NCBI GenBank assembly: GCA_020638295.1
Contig: JACKIU010000001.1
Span: 62,001-126,000 of the forward strand
Source of the DNA: Rhodospirillales bacterium
GTDB lineage: Bacteria; Pseudomonadota; Alphaproteobacteria; Micavibrionales; Micavibrionaceae
Direction of reading: 5' to 3'
Length of the DNA: 64,000 nucleotides
Both the position numbers and the translations under genes were made by a program. This document shows, one piece after another, positions 17,493 through 25,940 of this stretch. The notes beneath the pieces were generated by a model. It was not told the origin of the DNA, made no database searches, and saw only the letters and a list, made by a program, of their open reading frames with translations. Position 1 is the stretch's first letter, and each line of letters opens with the position of its first letter.

Positions 17493-18665
17493 ATGATTAA
17501 GCCCTCTCCGATTTTCTTTAAACCGGTTGTCTTAGCCGCCGCTTTTCTGGCTTTGGCTCCCGTACATGCAAACGCGGCAAAGCAAAGCTCCCTGCCCTCT
17601 TTGATTGTGACAAACGATCCGGTGCCGGACAACCTCAAGCGCCAGATATACAGCAAACCGACACAAGTACGGACGATCAGCCCCAAAGAGGTGATGAGTC
17701 AGAACTACTTTACGCCGTCGGAGACTCTGGTCGGGCGTAAGATCGGCGATATCACCAACGAGCTTGGACGTATTCAAAATTCTGTGGCCGGACTTTCCGG
17801 CAGCCTTAGCGGGCTGGAGCGCACGAACGAGGAGCGCGCCGCTGAGTATTATGCGAATATCGCGACGATTAACACACAGCTTCAGACCGGGACAACACCG
17901 GGCAATCCGCGCCTCGTCCAGCGTTTGCACGATGCGGAAGGCCAGCTTGAGACTCTGAATGGCAGCATGGCCCAGTTGAACGGTCTGGCGGTTGAGATTT
18001 CGAACGTTGCCTCGGAAGCCTCTTTCCTGCTCGAAGAAACCCGCGCAACCTACAGCCTTTCCGGCGCGATTGAGGAGGACCATGTGCAGCTGGCGCAGGT
18101 TGAAGATGCGATTAATAATACGCTGACACTGATCCAGCGCGTTTTAAATACTGTGAATGACGATATGACGCGCACCAGCACTTATTTAAGCTCCGAGCGC
18201 GAGAACCTACGTATTTTGGGACTGGCGGTGGCCAATGGCGATTTCTACGGTCGCAGTCTGGCCAAGCGTCCGTTTTCCGGCGCTCCGGCCTATGATAGCG
18301 GTTCGGCTTCTGCCGGGGCGATGGCGGCTCCTGTTGCACCGGTGGCTTCCGCAGAGCTTTCTGGTCCGCGTCCGCTGGCTAAAATCAAATTTGATCGTCC
18401 GGATGTGTCTTATGAAGAGCCTGTTTATCTGGCGGTGAACGAGGCTCTGAAACGCTATCCCGATGCGCGTTTCGACTTGGTTGCTGTTACACCGACGCAG
18501 GGCAATGCCGCGCAGGTCGCTATTGAGAGCACCAAGGCGCGCCGCAATGCCGAGGAGGTCCTGCGGACCTTGACCCAGATGGGATTGCCGCACGACCGGA
18601 TTGACCTGTCCTACAGCAAGAGTGCGCAGGCCGCAACCAACGAAGTTCACCTGTTTGTGAAATGA
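17493..18665 (+). CDS. exported OmpA-like periplasmic protein with coiled coil
   Basis: A signal peptide is visible (MIKPSPIFFKPVVLAAAFLALAP..., cleavage near ANAA). Residues about 85-250 are rich in Gln, Asn, Glu and Leu with heptad-like spacing (IGDITNELGRIQNSVAGLSG), consistent with a coiled coil. After an Ala/Pro-rich linker (270-300), the last 90 residues look like an OmpA/MotB-type peptidoglycan-associated fold: RPLAKIKFDRPDVSYEEPVY, VNEALKRYPDARFDLVAVTP, and KARRNAEEVLRTLTQMGLP then RIDLSYS. Homologues with this layout often tether the envelope to peptidoglycan or belong to secretion systems. The exact role is unknown. It stands alone, followed by the olsB-olsA pair. Confidence 0.65.
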   Translation: MIKPSPIFFKPVVLAAAFLALAPVHANAAKQSSLPSLIVTNDPVPDNLKRQIYSKPTQVRTISPKEVMSQNYFTPSETLVGRKIGDITNELGRIQNSVAGLSGSLSGLERTNEERAAEYYANIATINTQLQTGTTPGNPRLVQRLHDAEGQLETLNGSMAQLNGLAVEISNVASEASFLLEETRATYSLSGAIEEDHVQLAQVEDAINNTLTLIQRVLNTVNDDMTRTSTYLSSERENLRILGLAVANGDFYGRSLAKRPFSGAPAYDSGSASAGAMAAPVAPVASAELSGPRPLAKIKFDRPDVSYEEPVYLAVNEALKRYPDARFDLVAVTPTQGNAAQVAIESTKARRNAEEVLRTLTQMGLPHDRIDLSYSKSAQAATNEVHLFVK

Positions 18666-18742
18666 TCCAGCCTACTTATCCATGTGAAACAGGCAGGGAA
18701 GCCTTGACCGCTCTTCCGTAATGCTTAGGATGCAGAGTTGTT

Positions 18743-19594
18743 ATGTCCCAGATTGATACCGAACTCGACACCGTCTCTGTACGCCTTGCCGAAACGCAAG
18801 CCGAGGTCGAGGCGGCGCAGGCCCTGCGCTACAAGGTTTTTTACGAGGAATATGACGCGCTTCCCAATGCAGAGATGATAGCCCAAAAGCGTGATTTCGA
18901 CGAATATGACGCCTATGCCGATCACCTGATCGTTGTCGATTCATCGGGGGCGAGCGACAAAATCGTCGGAACGTACCGCATGTTGCAGCGCTCGGGCGCA
19001 GATCAGGTCGGTCAGTTTTATTCCTCCAGCGAGTATGATCTTTCCCCCCTTCTGAAGTCCGGGTCCAGCCTTCTTGAGCTGGGGCGTTCGTGCGTTCTTC
19101 CCGATTATCGCACCCGCCCGGTTTTGCAACTGCTCTGGCAGGGCATTGCCGATTATATCAGCGAGCATGATATTGAGCTGATGTTCGGCTGCGCCAGTTT
19201 GCATAGCACCGACATTAAAAGCATTTCCAAACCACTGTCTTATCTGCACCATTACCACCTCGCGCCGGAAAAAATCCGCCCGCGGGCGCTGAAAGGCCAA
19301 TATATCAATATGGACATTATCCCGCAGGAAGATATCAACGCCCGGCGGGTTTTTTCCGAGCTGCCGCCGCTGATTAAAGGGTATCTGCGCGCGGGTTCGT
19401 GCATCGGCGACGGTGCGGTGATCGACGAGCAGTTCAACACAACGGATGTGTTTGTCATTGTGCAAACGCATCTGCTGACCGACCGCTATCGCCGTCATTA
19501 TGAACGCAAGATTCAGAAATCGATTCCCGGTTCTGAAGACAGCGATGATGATAATGTCCAAGACCTGTCGGCCTACAAAAAGCAGAAACTATGA
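18743..19594 (+). CDS. olsB: OlsB-type N-acyltransferase (ornithine lipid synthesis, GNAT fold)
   Basis: OlsB transfers a 3-hydroxyacyl chain from ACP to the amino group of ornithine, giving lyso-ornithine lipid. The 283-residue protein shows the family's conserved N-terminal block EAAQALRYKVFYEEYDALPN, FDEYDAYADHLIVVD, KIVGTYRML, then SSLLELGRSCVLPDYRTRPV and LMFGCASLHSTDI. The C-terminal region LPPLIKGYLRAGSCIGDGAVID is typical. The stop overlaps the start of the adjacent O-acyltransferase (ATGA). Family members of the hemolysin/OlsB type can use other amines, so substrate identity is inferred from the pairing with OlsA. Confidence 0.85.
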   Translation: MSQIDTELDTVSVRLAETQAEVEAAQALRYKVFYEEYDALPNAEMIAQKRDFDEYDAYADHLIVVDSSGASDKIVGTYRMLQRSGADQVGQFYSSSEYDLSPLLKSGSSLLELGRSCVLPDYRTRPVLQLLWQGIADYISEHDIELMFGCASLHSTDIKSISKPLSYLHHYHLAPEKIRPRALKGQYINMDIIPQEDINARRVFSELPPLIKGYLRAGSCIGDGAVIDEQFNTTDVFVIVQTHLLTDRYRRHYERKIQKSIPGSEDSDDDNVQDLSAYKKQKL

Positions 19595-20376
19595 AGCGTA
19601 CGCGCGCCGCCCTTAAGATGACCGGATTTGTGTTGCTGTGCGCGGCTATCGTCCCTGCACAGGTCCTGTTGATGCTTGTGCATAAGGGGCGCGGAGCCTA
19701 TGTCCTGCCGCATGTCTGGCATAAAGGCGTGTGCGCAGTGTTCGGCATTCGCGTTCAAGTCAAGGGCGCACCTTATACCGATTCTCAGGTTCTTTATGCC
19801 AGCAATCATATTTCCTATCTCGATATCCCTGCTCTGGCTTCGGTGATTCGTTACGGATCGTTCGTCGCCAAGAAAGACGTGGCCGGTTGGCCGGTCTTCG
19901 GTTTTTTATCCAAACTCCAGCAAACCGCCTTTATCAGCCGTTCGCGCGGCGATGCCCGTAAAGAGGCCGGAGCGCTTGATACCATGCTACGCGAAGGTAA
20001 AAACCTGATCATTTTCCCGGAAGGCACGTCAACGGACGGGCAAAGCGTTGTGCCGTTTAAATCGAGTTTATTTTCGATTGCCGTGCAGGACGGCGTTAAA
20101 GATATGCTGGTGATTCAGCCGGTGAGCATTCAGGTTCTCAGCTCTGACGGCCGCGTTCCGCAAACGCAAGACGATCGTGATATTTATGCCTGGCATCTGA
20201 ATATGGACACCGAATTGCCTGCGCATCTGTGGGGGTTTGCGCAGACCGAAGGTTCGGTTTTGAGAATTACATTTCATGATGTTTTGAACGTGAAGGATTT
20301 TTCCGACCGAAAAACACTTGCCAAAGCATGCTATGACACCGTATCCAAGGGGCTGGACTATTCACAAGCCGCATGA
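19591..20376 (+). CDS. olsA: 1-acyl-sn-glycerol-3-phosphate/lyso-ornithine-lipid O-acyltransferase (PlsC family)
   Basis: The 261-residue protein has an N-terminal membrane anchor (MTGFVLLCAAIVPAQVLLML) and the PlsC acyltransferase motifs: NHISYLD (H-x4-D catalytic dyad), FISRSRGDARKEAG, and FPEGTSTDG, which binds the acceptor. Directly downstream of and overlapping the OlsB-type gene, it is most simply OlsA, which esterifies lyso-ornithine lipid. A housekeeping phosphatidate synthesis role (PlsC) cannot be excluded. It acts at the cytoplasmic face of the inner membrane. Confidence 0.85.
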   Translation: MKRTRAALKMTGFVLLCAAIVPAQVLLMLVHKGRGAYVLPHVWHKGVCAVFGIRVQVKGAPYTDSQVLYASNHISYLDIPALASVIRYGSFVAKKDVAGWPVFGFLSKLQQTAFISRSRGDARKEAGALDTMLREGKNLIIFPEGTSTDGQSVVPFKSSLFSIAVQDGVKDMLVIQPVSIQVLSSDGRVPQTQDDRDIYAWHLNMDTELPAHLWGFAQTEGSVLRITFHDVLNVKDFSDRKTLAKACYDTVSKGLDYSQAA

Positions 20377-20398
20377 AATTAAATAAGGAGCGCATATA

Positions 20399-20620
20399 AT
20401 GGCCGATATCCAAGCTGAAGAAGTTTCCCGTTTGCAGGCTTATCTGCAAAATATGTTCAAAAACACCGGTTTTGCGCTCAAAATGCGTGAAAAAGCTAAA
20501 GATTCCGTCGAAGTTCTGCTGAATGGCGAGTTTATCGGCGTGATTTACAAGGATGAAGACGGCGACTTTAACTTCGATATGGCGATCCTTGAAATGGATC
20601 TGCCGGGCCAGATTTCTTAA
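20399..20620 (+). CDS. DUF3126 family protein
   Basis: A 73-residue protein with Shine-Dalgarno AAGGAG. The sequence VSRLQAYLQNMFKNTGFALK, VEVLLNGEFIGVIYKDEDGD and FNFDMAILEMDL matches the DUF3126 family, which is small, cytoplasmic and almost confined to alphaproteobacteria. Its biochemical role is unknown. It follows olsA by 22 bp on the same strand and may belong to the same transcript. Confidence 0.85.
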   Translation: MADIQAEEVSRLQAYLQNMFKNTGFALKMREKAKDSVEVLLNGEFIGVIYKDEDGDFNFDMAILEMDLPGQIS

Positions 20621-20673
20621 AAATCTTCGAGCAACCTGTACGTTTTCAAAAGCGTTTGTTGCCAGCCTTAGCG

Positions 20674-20708
20674 CCAATTTGCTAAAATTATAGGAGTGAG
20701 CAAATTGG
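20674..20708 (+). promoter_or_regulatory. hairpin around the ribosome-binding site of the 20713 gene
   Basis: CCAATTTGCT (20674-20683) pairs exactly with AGCAAATTGG (20699-20708), enclosing the TAGGAG Shine-Dalgarno (20691-20696) in the loop, 5 nt before the ATG at 20713. Such a stem could limit ribosome access or serve as an operator. No regulator is implied by neighbours. Confidence 0.4.
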
Positions 20709-20712
20709 GGCG

Positions 20713-21171
20713 ATGAATTTGAAAATTCATACATCTTTTTACATTCAGGGTCTTTTTGTGCTGATGCTTGGAGCATCGGCTGCCCATGCCATGGAAAACC
20801 TCCATTATAACAACGTGTTATCACGCAGCAGCGCTGAAAAAATCAATGCTTTTACGGCCGCCCATCTGGGCAAAGATATTAGCGGACTCGATATCGCCGA
20901 AGCCGACCTGAATGGTGACGGGCTGAATGAGTTTATCGTTCGTACGAAAGATTGCGCACAAACTGAACGTTGCAATCACATAATCTTGGGTGAAACCGAC
21001 GATACCGTTCTTGATTTGGGTAAAATTGAGGCCTTGCGGATTATGCTGGGCAATGATTACGAGCATGGGGTCCGCAACCTGCTGGTTTTTGACAATCCCG
21101 AAAATGATTTTGCCTTCACGCTTTACCGTTGGGATGATGAGCAATCCCGATATGGGGAGGCCGCCCCATGA
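20713..21171 (+). CDS. secreted protein with an EF-hand/FG-GAP-like repeat
   Basis: The 152-residue product starts with a signal peptide (SFYIQGLFVLMLGASAAHAM, cleavage after AHA). The mature part contains IAEADLNGDGLNEFIVRTKD, a DxNGDG calcium-binding loop followed by a beta strand, as in FG-GAP or dockerin-like repeats, plus a CAQTERC pair that may form a disulfide. Its stop overlaps the start of the next secreted-protein gene (ATGA), so the two are coupled. The function is unknown. The gene starts a three-gene run of exported proteins. Confidence 0.6.
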   Translation: MNLKIHTSFYIQGLFVLMLGASAAHAMENLHYNNVLSRSSAEKINAFTAAHLGKDISGLDIAEADLNGDGLNEFIVRTKDCAQTERCNHIILGETDDTVLDLGKIEALRIMLGNDYEHGVRNLLVFDNPENDFAFTLYRWDDEQSRYGEAAP

Positions 21172-22241
21172 AGCATGTCAGCATAAGCCGTTTGCTGTTA
21201 TTTGTTTTTTCTGTGCTTTTCTGCGCCACAGGAGTTGGTTTTGTTGTCGATGCGCAAGCGGCCGGTATTGGCTGTGGCGTGGGCGGTGCGGCGGCCAATC
21301 CGGCCAATCCTCAGGGAATTCCCTGCGGAGCCCCTCCTACGCCAGCGCAGTTAAACGATCCAGCCCTTAGCCCAAATGCCAACAAAGGTCTGGGAGCGGC
21401 CTGCGATGCTAACTTTATGAACCAGATTTACGCGAAAGCCTTTATTGAGGCCGAGCGCGAAATGGTCATAACAAATTCAACCATCACCAAGCCTGACAGC
21501 GTTCTGGAATATAGCTGTTTTGACTATCTGGCGGCGCGGGTGGCCACGATTGCCGGACCGGTTTTTTCCGAAAGGCCGTGGATCATGAATGTGAATACTT
21601 CACCCAATATGGTGCCGCTCAATGTTTCTTTAGGGAACACACACCTTGACCGGTCCATAGAACAACTTGTCCTGGCAAGCCTTGATGCATACGGCGACAA
21701 AAACTTTCCTTATGATTTTCTGGCCGGGGCGGCGGCCGGTGACAATCATGATTTTTCTCCCACCGTGGCCGGGGCCGCAGGTGTTTGCGATCATATGTTC
21801 AATATGCATTTTTTGGCTAAATGCGGAGATTTCGGCCTCAGTGTGCCCTTCATGACCTTTGAAAATTATTTCTCAGTGCCTGCACTGTTGAACACAGATC
21901 CCAGGACAAACCCGAAAGTTTGCCCGGCGGCGCATCAAATCACCCCGCTTCAGGTAGAAATCGCCAAAAACGCCGCGTGGAACTGGGCGTCATTCGACCG
22001 GGTCGATACATATCTATCCAGCTTTCGGGCGGCTGATGACACGAATTGTCAAAACGCCACGCCGATCCCGACCGGTGTTATGGTTAAGCAGGCCGAATAC
22101 GCTCAGGACATTGCAGGAAACCCGATTATGGGCGCTGCCCAGTTTGAATATCAGGATAAAGTCTGCTCCAACCCGGCCTGTTATTTCGACAATAAAGGCA
22201 ATGCGAACCCGGCTGATGACGTATGTAAGGCGGTGCCGTAA
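21168..22241 (+). CDS. secreted cysteine-containing protein, paralogue of the 22323 gene
   Basis: The 357-residue protein has a signal peptide (LLLFVFSVLFCATGVGFVVD, cleavage near AQAAG) and many cysteines. A core segment runs CDANFMNQIYAKAFIEAERE, then ITKPDSVLEYSCFDYLAARV. The same pattern recurs in the next gene as CDPAYYESLKSRAWLEAQRE and FKPDSVLEYTCFEGFLREL. Later both have CDHMFN/CNVMDR and C-terminal VCSNPACYFD/ICVAPGCYYN cysteine pairs. This is clearly a paralogous pair of exported, disulfide-rich proteins. I recognise no named family. In related organisms such genes may accompany pilus or secretion loci, but nothing adjacent shows that here. Confidence 0.65.
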   Translation: MKHVSISRLLLFVFSVLFCATGVGFVVDAQAAGIGCGVGGAAANPANPQGIPCGAPPTPAQLNDPALSPNANKGLGAACDANFMNQIYAKAFIEAEREMVITNSTITKPDSVLEYSCFDYLAARVATIAGPVFSERPWIMNVNTSPNMVPLNVSLGNTHLDRSIEQLVLASLDAYGDKNFPYDFLAGAAAGDNHDFSPTVAGAAGVCDHMFNMHFLAKCGDFGLSVPFMTFENYFSVPALLNTDPRTNPKVCPAAHQITPLQVEIAKNAAWNWASFDRVDTYLSSFRAADDTNCQNATPIPTGVMVKQAEYAQDIAGNPIMGAAQFEYQDKVCSNPACYFDNKGNANPADDVCKAVP

Positions 22242-22322
22242 ACATGATAAAGCGTGAGATTTTAAAAAGCTATTTGCTAAGAAATGCCGCAATAGCGTAC
22301 AATAATCAGAGGTAGAGAGTGC

Positions 22323-23213
22323 ATGGCGAAGTTCTTTAAACTTATGGTTCATTTGAATGCTTCTTCATTTAGAGGGGTGGCTGCGGCTGTTCTGGTTGGT
22401 TTATTTGGCTTTTCCGGTGCGCAGGCTGAGGGTTTGTTTGCGCCTGACCCTTGCGATCCGGCCTATTACGAATCCCTTAAATCCCGCGCCTGGCTCGAGG
22501 CGCAGCGTGAAATCACGCAAAACCAGAACCTTATTTTTAAACCCGACAGTGTTTTGGAATATACCTGTTTTGAAGGGTTCTTAAGGGAACTTGCCGATCA
22601 TGGCGGCCCGCCGGTTGCGGCGGAGAAAATGTTCACAGGAACCAACCGTTGGGGCGGGGTACCGGGGAATATGAGCACGACGCTGAGCAATCTGGTTGGT
22701 GTCGCTATGGATCAGTATGATGAGGCGAATTTTAACCACAATCTTTTAGGCGGACGCGCTAACTTTGGACAAAATTTACCGGCGGCGGTCGGTCCGGGGG
22801 ACTATGCCTGTAACGTAATGGATCGGGTTTGGGAGCAAGCAAAGTGTATGGACTTTATCCATACACCGGCCGAAGACGGTTTTTTCACCTTTGAGGAATA
22901 TCACGCGCAGAAAGACAAGCGCTTTCTTCCCAACCGCTGCGGAAAAACAGCGAACTTCAAGGCTGAACAGGATAATGCTGTCGTCGATGCCTCTACCCCT
23001 TGGGAAGAAGACGGGGTTATTACCTATTATGATCTCATTTTCACTGGCGGCGGGTGCGGGCCTGCTGGCGGGCCTTTTGCGTCAAAAATCAAAACCGGCC
23101 TTTTGGTTGAGCGAACGTCGGGCGGCGTTTCTAAGTATAATGAGTATATCTGCGTGGCACCGGGCTGTTATTACAACCCGACAGAGCTGGATGCCGGGAA
23201 TTGCCAGAACTAG
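22323..23213 (+). CDS. secreted cysteine-containing protein, paralogue of the 21168 gene
   Basis: The 296-residue product has a signal peptide (FRGVAAAVLVGLFGFSGAQA). The mature protein begins with the shared motif CDPAYYESLKSRAWLEAQRE, then DSVLEYTCFEGFLREL. It keeps the spacing of most cysteines of its upstream neighbour and the C-terminal ICVAPGCYYN pair. It lacks the long Gly/Ala/Pro-rich N-terminal insert of the first paralogue. An 81-bp gap separates them. Tandem duplication followed by divergence is the simplest history. Function unknown; extracytoplasmic. Confidence 0.65.
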   Translation: MAKFFKLMVHLNASSFRGVAAAVLVGLFGFSGAQAEGLFAPDPCDPAYYESLKSRAWLEAQREITQNQNLIFKPDSVLEYTCFEGFLRELADHGGPPVAAEKMFTGTNRWGGVPGNMSTTLSNLVGVAMDQYDEANFNHNLLGGRANFGQNLPAAVGPGDYACNVMDRVWEQAKCMDFIHTPAEDGFFTFEEYHAQKDKRFLPNRCGKTANFKAEQDNAVVDASTPWEEDGVITYYDLIFTGGGCGPAGGPFASKIKTGLLVERTSGGVSKYNEYICVAPGCYYNPTELDAGNCQN

Positions 23214-23232
23214 GTCCTTGCCTTAAAATGCC

Positions 23233-23508
23233 TTAATTCAAAAATTTCAGCAGTTCTTTTTTAAGATTGTCTTTTTGCGCGCTGGTCTGCAGCGCGGCGT
23301 ATTTTAAAACGACTTCCAGCGTCTTTTTCCGATCCACCTGCTCTGATGCTTCCGGCTGTTTCCCGTCGGACGGTTCTGCTATCGCTTTTCTGGCCTTTTC
23401 CATTAACTCCGGATATTGTTCATCGAATTGCTGACGGGTTTTATTAACCTGCTCCAGCGTTTGCTCGCGCAATTTATTCGACTTTCGTTTGCGGATAATC
23501 CGTTTCAT
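23233..23508 (-). CDS. small basic helical protein of unknown function (91 aa)
   Basis: The protein starts with a strongly basic segment (MKRIIRKRKSNKLREQTLEQ), followed by two amphipathic helices (VNKTRQQFDEQYPELMEKAR; LEVVLKYAALQTSAQKDNLK). The length and composition fit a small nucleic-acid-associated or structural protein. The gene is convergent with the secreted-protein gene before it and divergent from waaA. No family recognised. Confidence 0.45.
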   Translation of the reverse strand: MKRIIRKRKSNKLREQTLEQVNKTRQQFDEQYPELMEKARKAIAEPSDGKQPEASEQVDRKKTLEVVLKYAALQTSAQKDNLKKELLKFLN

Positions 23509-23640
23509 GTCAGGTCCATCCCGTCTTTTTCAGGTCCCAAATACAGTTAAGAATTGCCAAAAAGGGCTGTAACCCTTATATCTTCACTCTAGCGCAAAGG
23601 TCCTAACAGACTGTTACGATAGTGGGGTATATCGGTTTTC

Positions 23641-24936
23641 ATGATGCTTTCTTTTTACAGCTCTTGCATGCGTTTGGCCAGTCCTCTGCTCAGTGCGTTT
23701 TTGCGCCAACGGCAAAAAGCCGGCAAGGAAAGCCCTTCGCGATTTGCCGAACGTATGGGTGAAGCCGGGCGCGACCGCCCCGACGGGAAACTCATCTGGG
23801 TGCATGCAGCCAGTGTCGGTGAGGCACAATCCGCGCTTATTCTCATCCGCAGCCTACTGGCGCGTTATCAGGACCTCCATATTCTGGTCACGACGGGGAC
23901 ACGGACATCGGCGAAAATGATGGAAAATGCACTGCCTGACAGGGCTTTTCATCAATTTTATCCGGTCGACCAGCCCGAATGGGTCGAGGCGTTTTTGAAT
24001 CATTGGGCCCCGGACCTTATTTTATGGATGGAATCGGAGCTATGGCCGAATATGCTGACGGCGATTCAGGCGCGTAAAATCCCATCTATCTTGATTAATG
24101 CCCGGCTTTCGCCGCGCTCTTTTGGTCTTTGGCGGCTATTTAAAGGCACAAGCCGGGAGATTTTAAACAGTTTTGCTCTGATTCTATGCCAAACAGAGCA
24201 AGATGCGACGTTTTACCGGCGTTTAGGGGCTCAAAACGTGCAGGTGAGCGATAATTTAAAATATAGCGCAGCCCCCCTGCCCTGTGACGATGGAGATTTA
24301 CAGCGCTTGAACGCGGCATTGCGCCGCCGTCCCTGTTGGGTCTACGCCAGTTCGCATGAGAGCGAGGAAAAGCTGGCGGCGCGGATTCACACGCATTTGA
24401 AGGCCAGTACGCCTGAATTGCTCACGATCATCGTCCCGCGCCATCCTGAACGACGCGAAGCGCTGGCGGAGGAATTAGGGGCGTTTTCCCTCAATATTCT
24501 TTTTCGCGGTAAGGATAAAGCCCTGCCAGGCGATGACACCGATCTTTACATTGCCGATACGATGGGCGAATTGGGGTTGTTTTACCGGGCGTGTCCGGTC
24601 GCTGTGATTGGCCGTTCGTTCAGCGACGATGGCGGCGGCGGTCACAATCCGATTGAAGCGGCGCAATTGCATTGTGCCGTATTGCACGGCCCGCATATTC
24701 AGAATCTGCAGGAGATTTTTGATGAGATGAATGTGGCGGGCGCGGCGCGTTTATGCACTTCACCGCAGGATTTAGGCCATCAAATTCACGCGCTTTTGCA
24801 TTCGGCAGAGGAAATTGAAGCGCGGCAACAAAAGGCGTATGATTTTGCCCGGCGCAAGGAAAAGGTGCTGGATACGGTGCTTGAGGCTCTGACGCCTTCG
24901 CTTGATGCTCTTGAAATCCCCAGGAAGGCTGCATGA
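23641..24936 (+). CDS. waaA: 3-deoxy-D-manno-octulosonic acid (Kdo) transferase
   Basis: WaaA (KdtA) transfers Kdo from CMP-Kdo to lipid IVA at the cytoplasmic face of the inner membrane. The 431-residue length is normal. The N-terminal glycosyltransferase domain has PSRFAERMG, KLIWVHAASVGEAQSAL with the catalytic Glu, LVTTGTRTSAKMM, and DLILWMESELWPNML. The C-terminal half has VPRHPERREAL, YIADTMGELGLFYRACPVAV and GGGGHNPIEAAQLHCAVLHGP. It overlaps lpxK by 4 bp and forms a waaA-lpxK-lpxL operon for the lipid A/Kdo core. Confidence 0.95.
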   Translation: MMLSFYSSCMRLASPLLSAFLRQRQKAGKESPSRFAERMGEAGRDRPDGKLIWVHAASVGEAQSALILIRSLLARYQDLHILVTTGTRTSAKMMENALPDRAFHQFYPVDQPEWVEAFLNHWAPDLILWMESELWPNMLTAIQARKIPSILINARLSPRSFGLWRLFKGTSREILNSFALILCQTEQDATFYRRLGAQNVQVSDNLKYSAAPLPCDDGDLQRLNAALRRRPCWVYASSHESEEKLAARIHTHLKASTPELLTIIVPRHPERREALAEELGAFSLNILFRGKDKALPGDDTDLYIADTMGELGLFYRACPVAVIGRSFSDDGGGGHNPIEAAQLHCAVLHGPHIQNLQEIFDEMNVAGAARLCTSPQDLGHQIHALLHSAEEIEARQQKAYDFARRKEKVLDTVLEALTPSLDALEIPRKAA

Positions 24937-25940
24937 CGCTCAAAACCCCCAGTTTCTGGTATCGCCCAGCGGACAGCACGCCTCCACTCAAGGAACAGCT
25001 TCTGTTTCCGGTTTCTGCGCTCTATAAACTGCTTTACGATGCGCATCATGTGCTTAGGAACCCGTATAAGGCGTCCATTCCGGTTTTGTGCATCGGTAAT
25101 CTGGTCGCCGGGGGAACCGGCAAAACGCCAACTTCGCTGGCCCTGCTCAAAACCCTTAAAGGCCATAATATCGCCCAAAATCCGGCGTTTCTTATTCGCG
25201 GCTATGGCGGGGCGGAAACCGGGCCGCTGCGGGTTGATCCGCGGATGCATACGGCCTGGGATGTCGGAGATGAGGCGCTTATTCTGGCGCAAGCCGCTCC
25301 AACCTATATTGGCGGCAACCGAGCGGCCAGTGCGCAGATGGCGGCGGAAAACGGCGCGGATATAATTATTATGGATGACGGGTTGCAAAACCCCGGCATT
25401 CACAAGGATTTGCGGCTTGTGGTCGTCAATGGCGAGATGGGGTTTGGCAATAAAAAGCTGATGCCTGCCGGGCCATTGCGCCAGCCGTTGAATAAGGATT
25501 ACTCCATGGCGGACGGGGTTATCCTGATCGGGCGGGATACGCGCGGGGCGCTTGATGCCTTTCCCGAGGACAAACCGCTTATTCGGGCGCATCTTGAAGC
25601 GCAAGCCAGTTGTCATATCGATACACAAACCCCGTATCTGGCTTTTGCCGGACTGGGGTACCCGGAAAAATTCTTCCGCTATCTCAAAGATACGTTAAAA
25701 ATGAATATTGTGTCCTGCGTACCGTTTAGCGACCACCACCCCTATTCCCGCCACGACATCAAGGACCTTCACGAACAGGCTCAGGAACTCGGGGCGCGCC
25801 TGATTACGACCGAGAAAGACTATTTGCGCCTGCCGCATTTGAAAAAAATTCATATCGAAACGCTGCCGATTGAGATGTGCTGGGAGAACGAGGAGGCGCT
25901 GGTCAAACTTTTACAAAATCGTCTGCACCCCCCGTCATGA
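24933..25940 (+). CDS. lpxK: tetraacyldisaccharide 4'-kinase
   Basis: LpxK phosphorylates the 4' position of the lipid A precursor. The 335-residue protein has the Walker A motif CIGNLVAGGTGKTPTSLAL, the conserved ILAQAAPTYIGGNRAASAQM, IIMDDGLQNPGIHKDLRLVV (with the DDGxQ Walker B), LMPAGPLRQP, and FSDHHPYSRHDI near the C-terminus. All are diagnostic of LpxK. The first residues form a membrane-associated helix. The start overlaps waaA and the end overlaps the acyltransferase gene by 4 bp. Confidence 0.95.
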   Translation: MTLKTPSFWYRPADSTPPLKEQLLFPVSALYKLLYDAHHVLRNPYKASIPVLCIGNLVAGGTGKTPTSLALLKTLKGHNIAQNPAFLIRGYGGAETGPLRVDPRMHTAWDVGDEALILAQAAPTYIGGNRAASAQMAAENGADIIIMDDGLQNPGIHKDLRLVVVNGEMGFGNKKLMPAGPLRQPLNKDYSMADGVILIGRDTRGALDAFPEDKPLIRAHLEAQASCHIDTQTPYLAFAGLGYPEKFFRYLKDTLKMNIVSCVPFSDHHPYSRHDIKDLHEQAQELGARLITTEKDYLRLPHLKKIHIETLPIEMCWENEEALVKLLQNRLHPPS

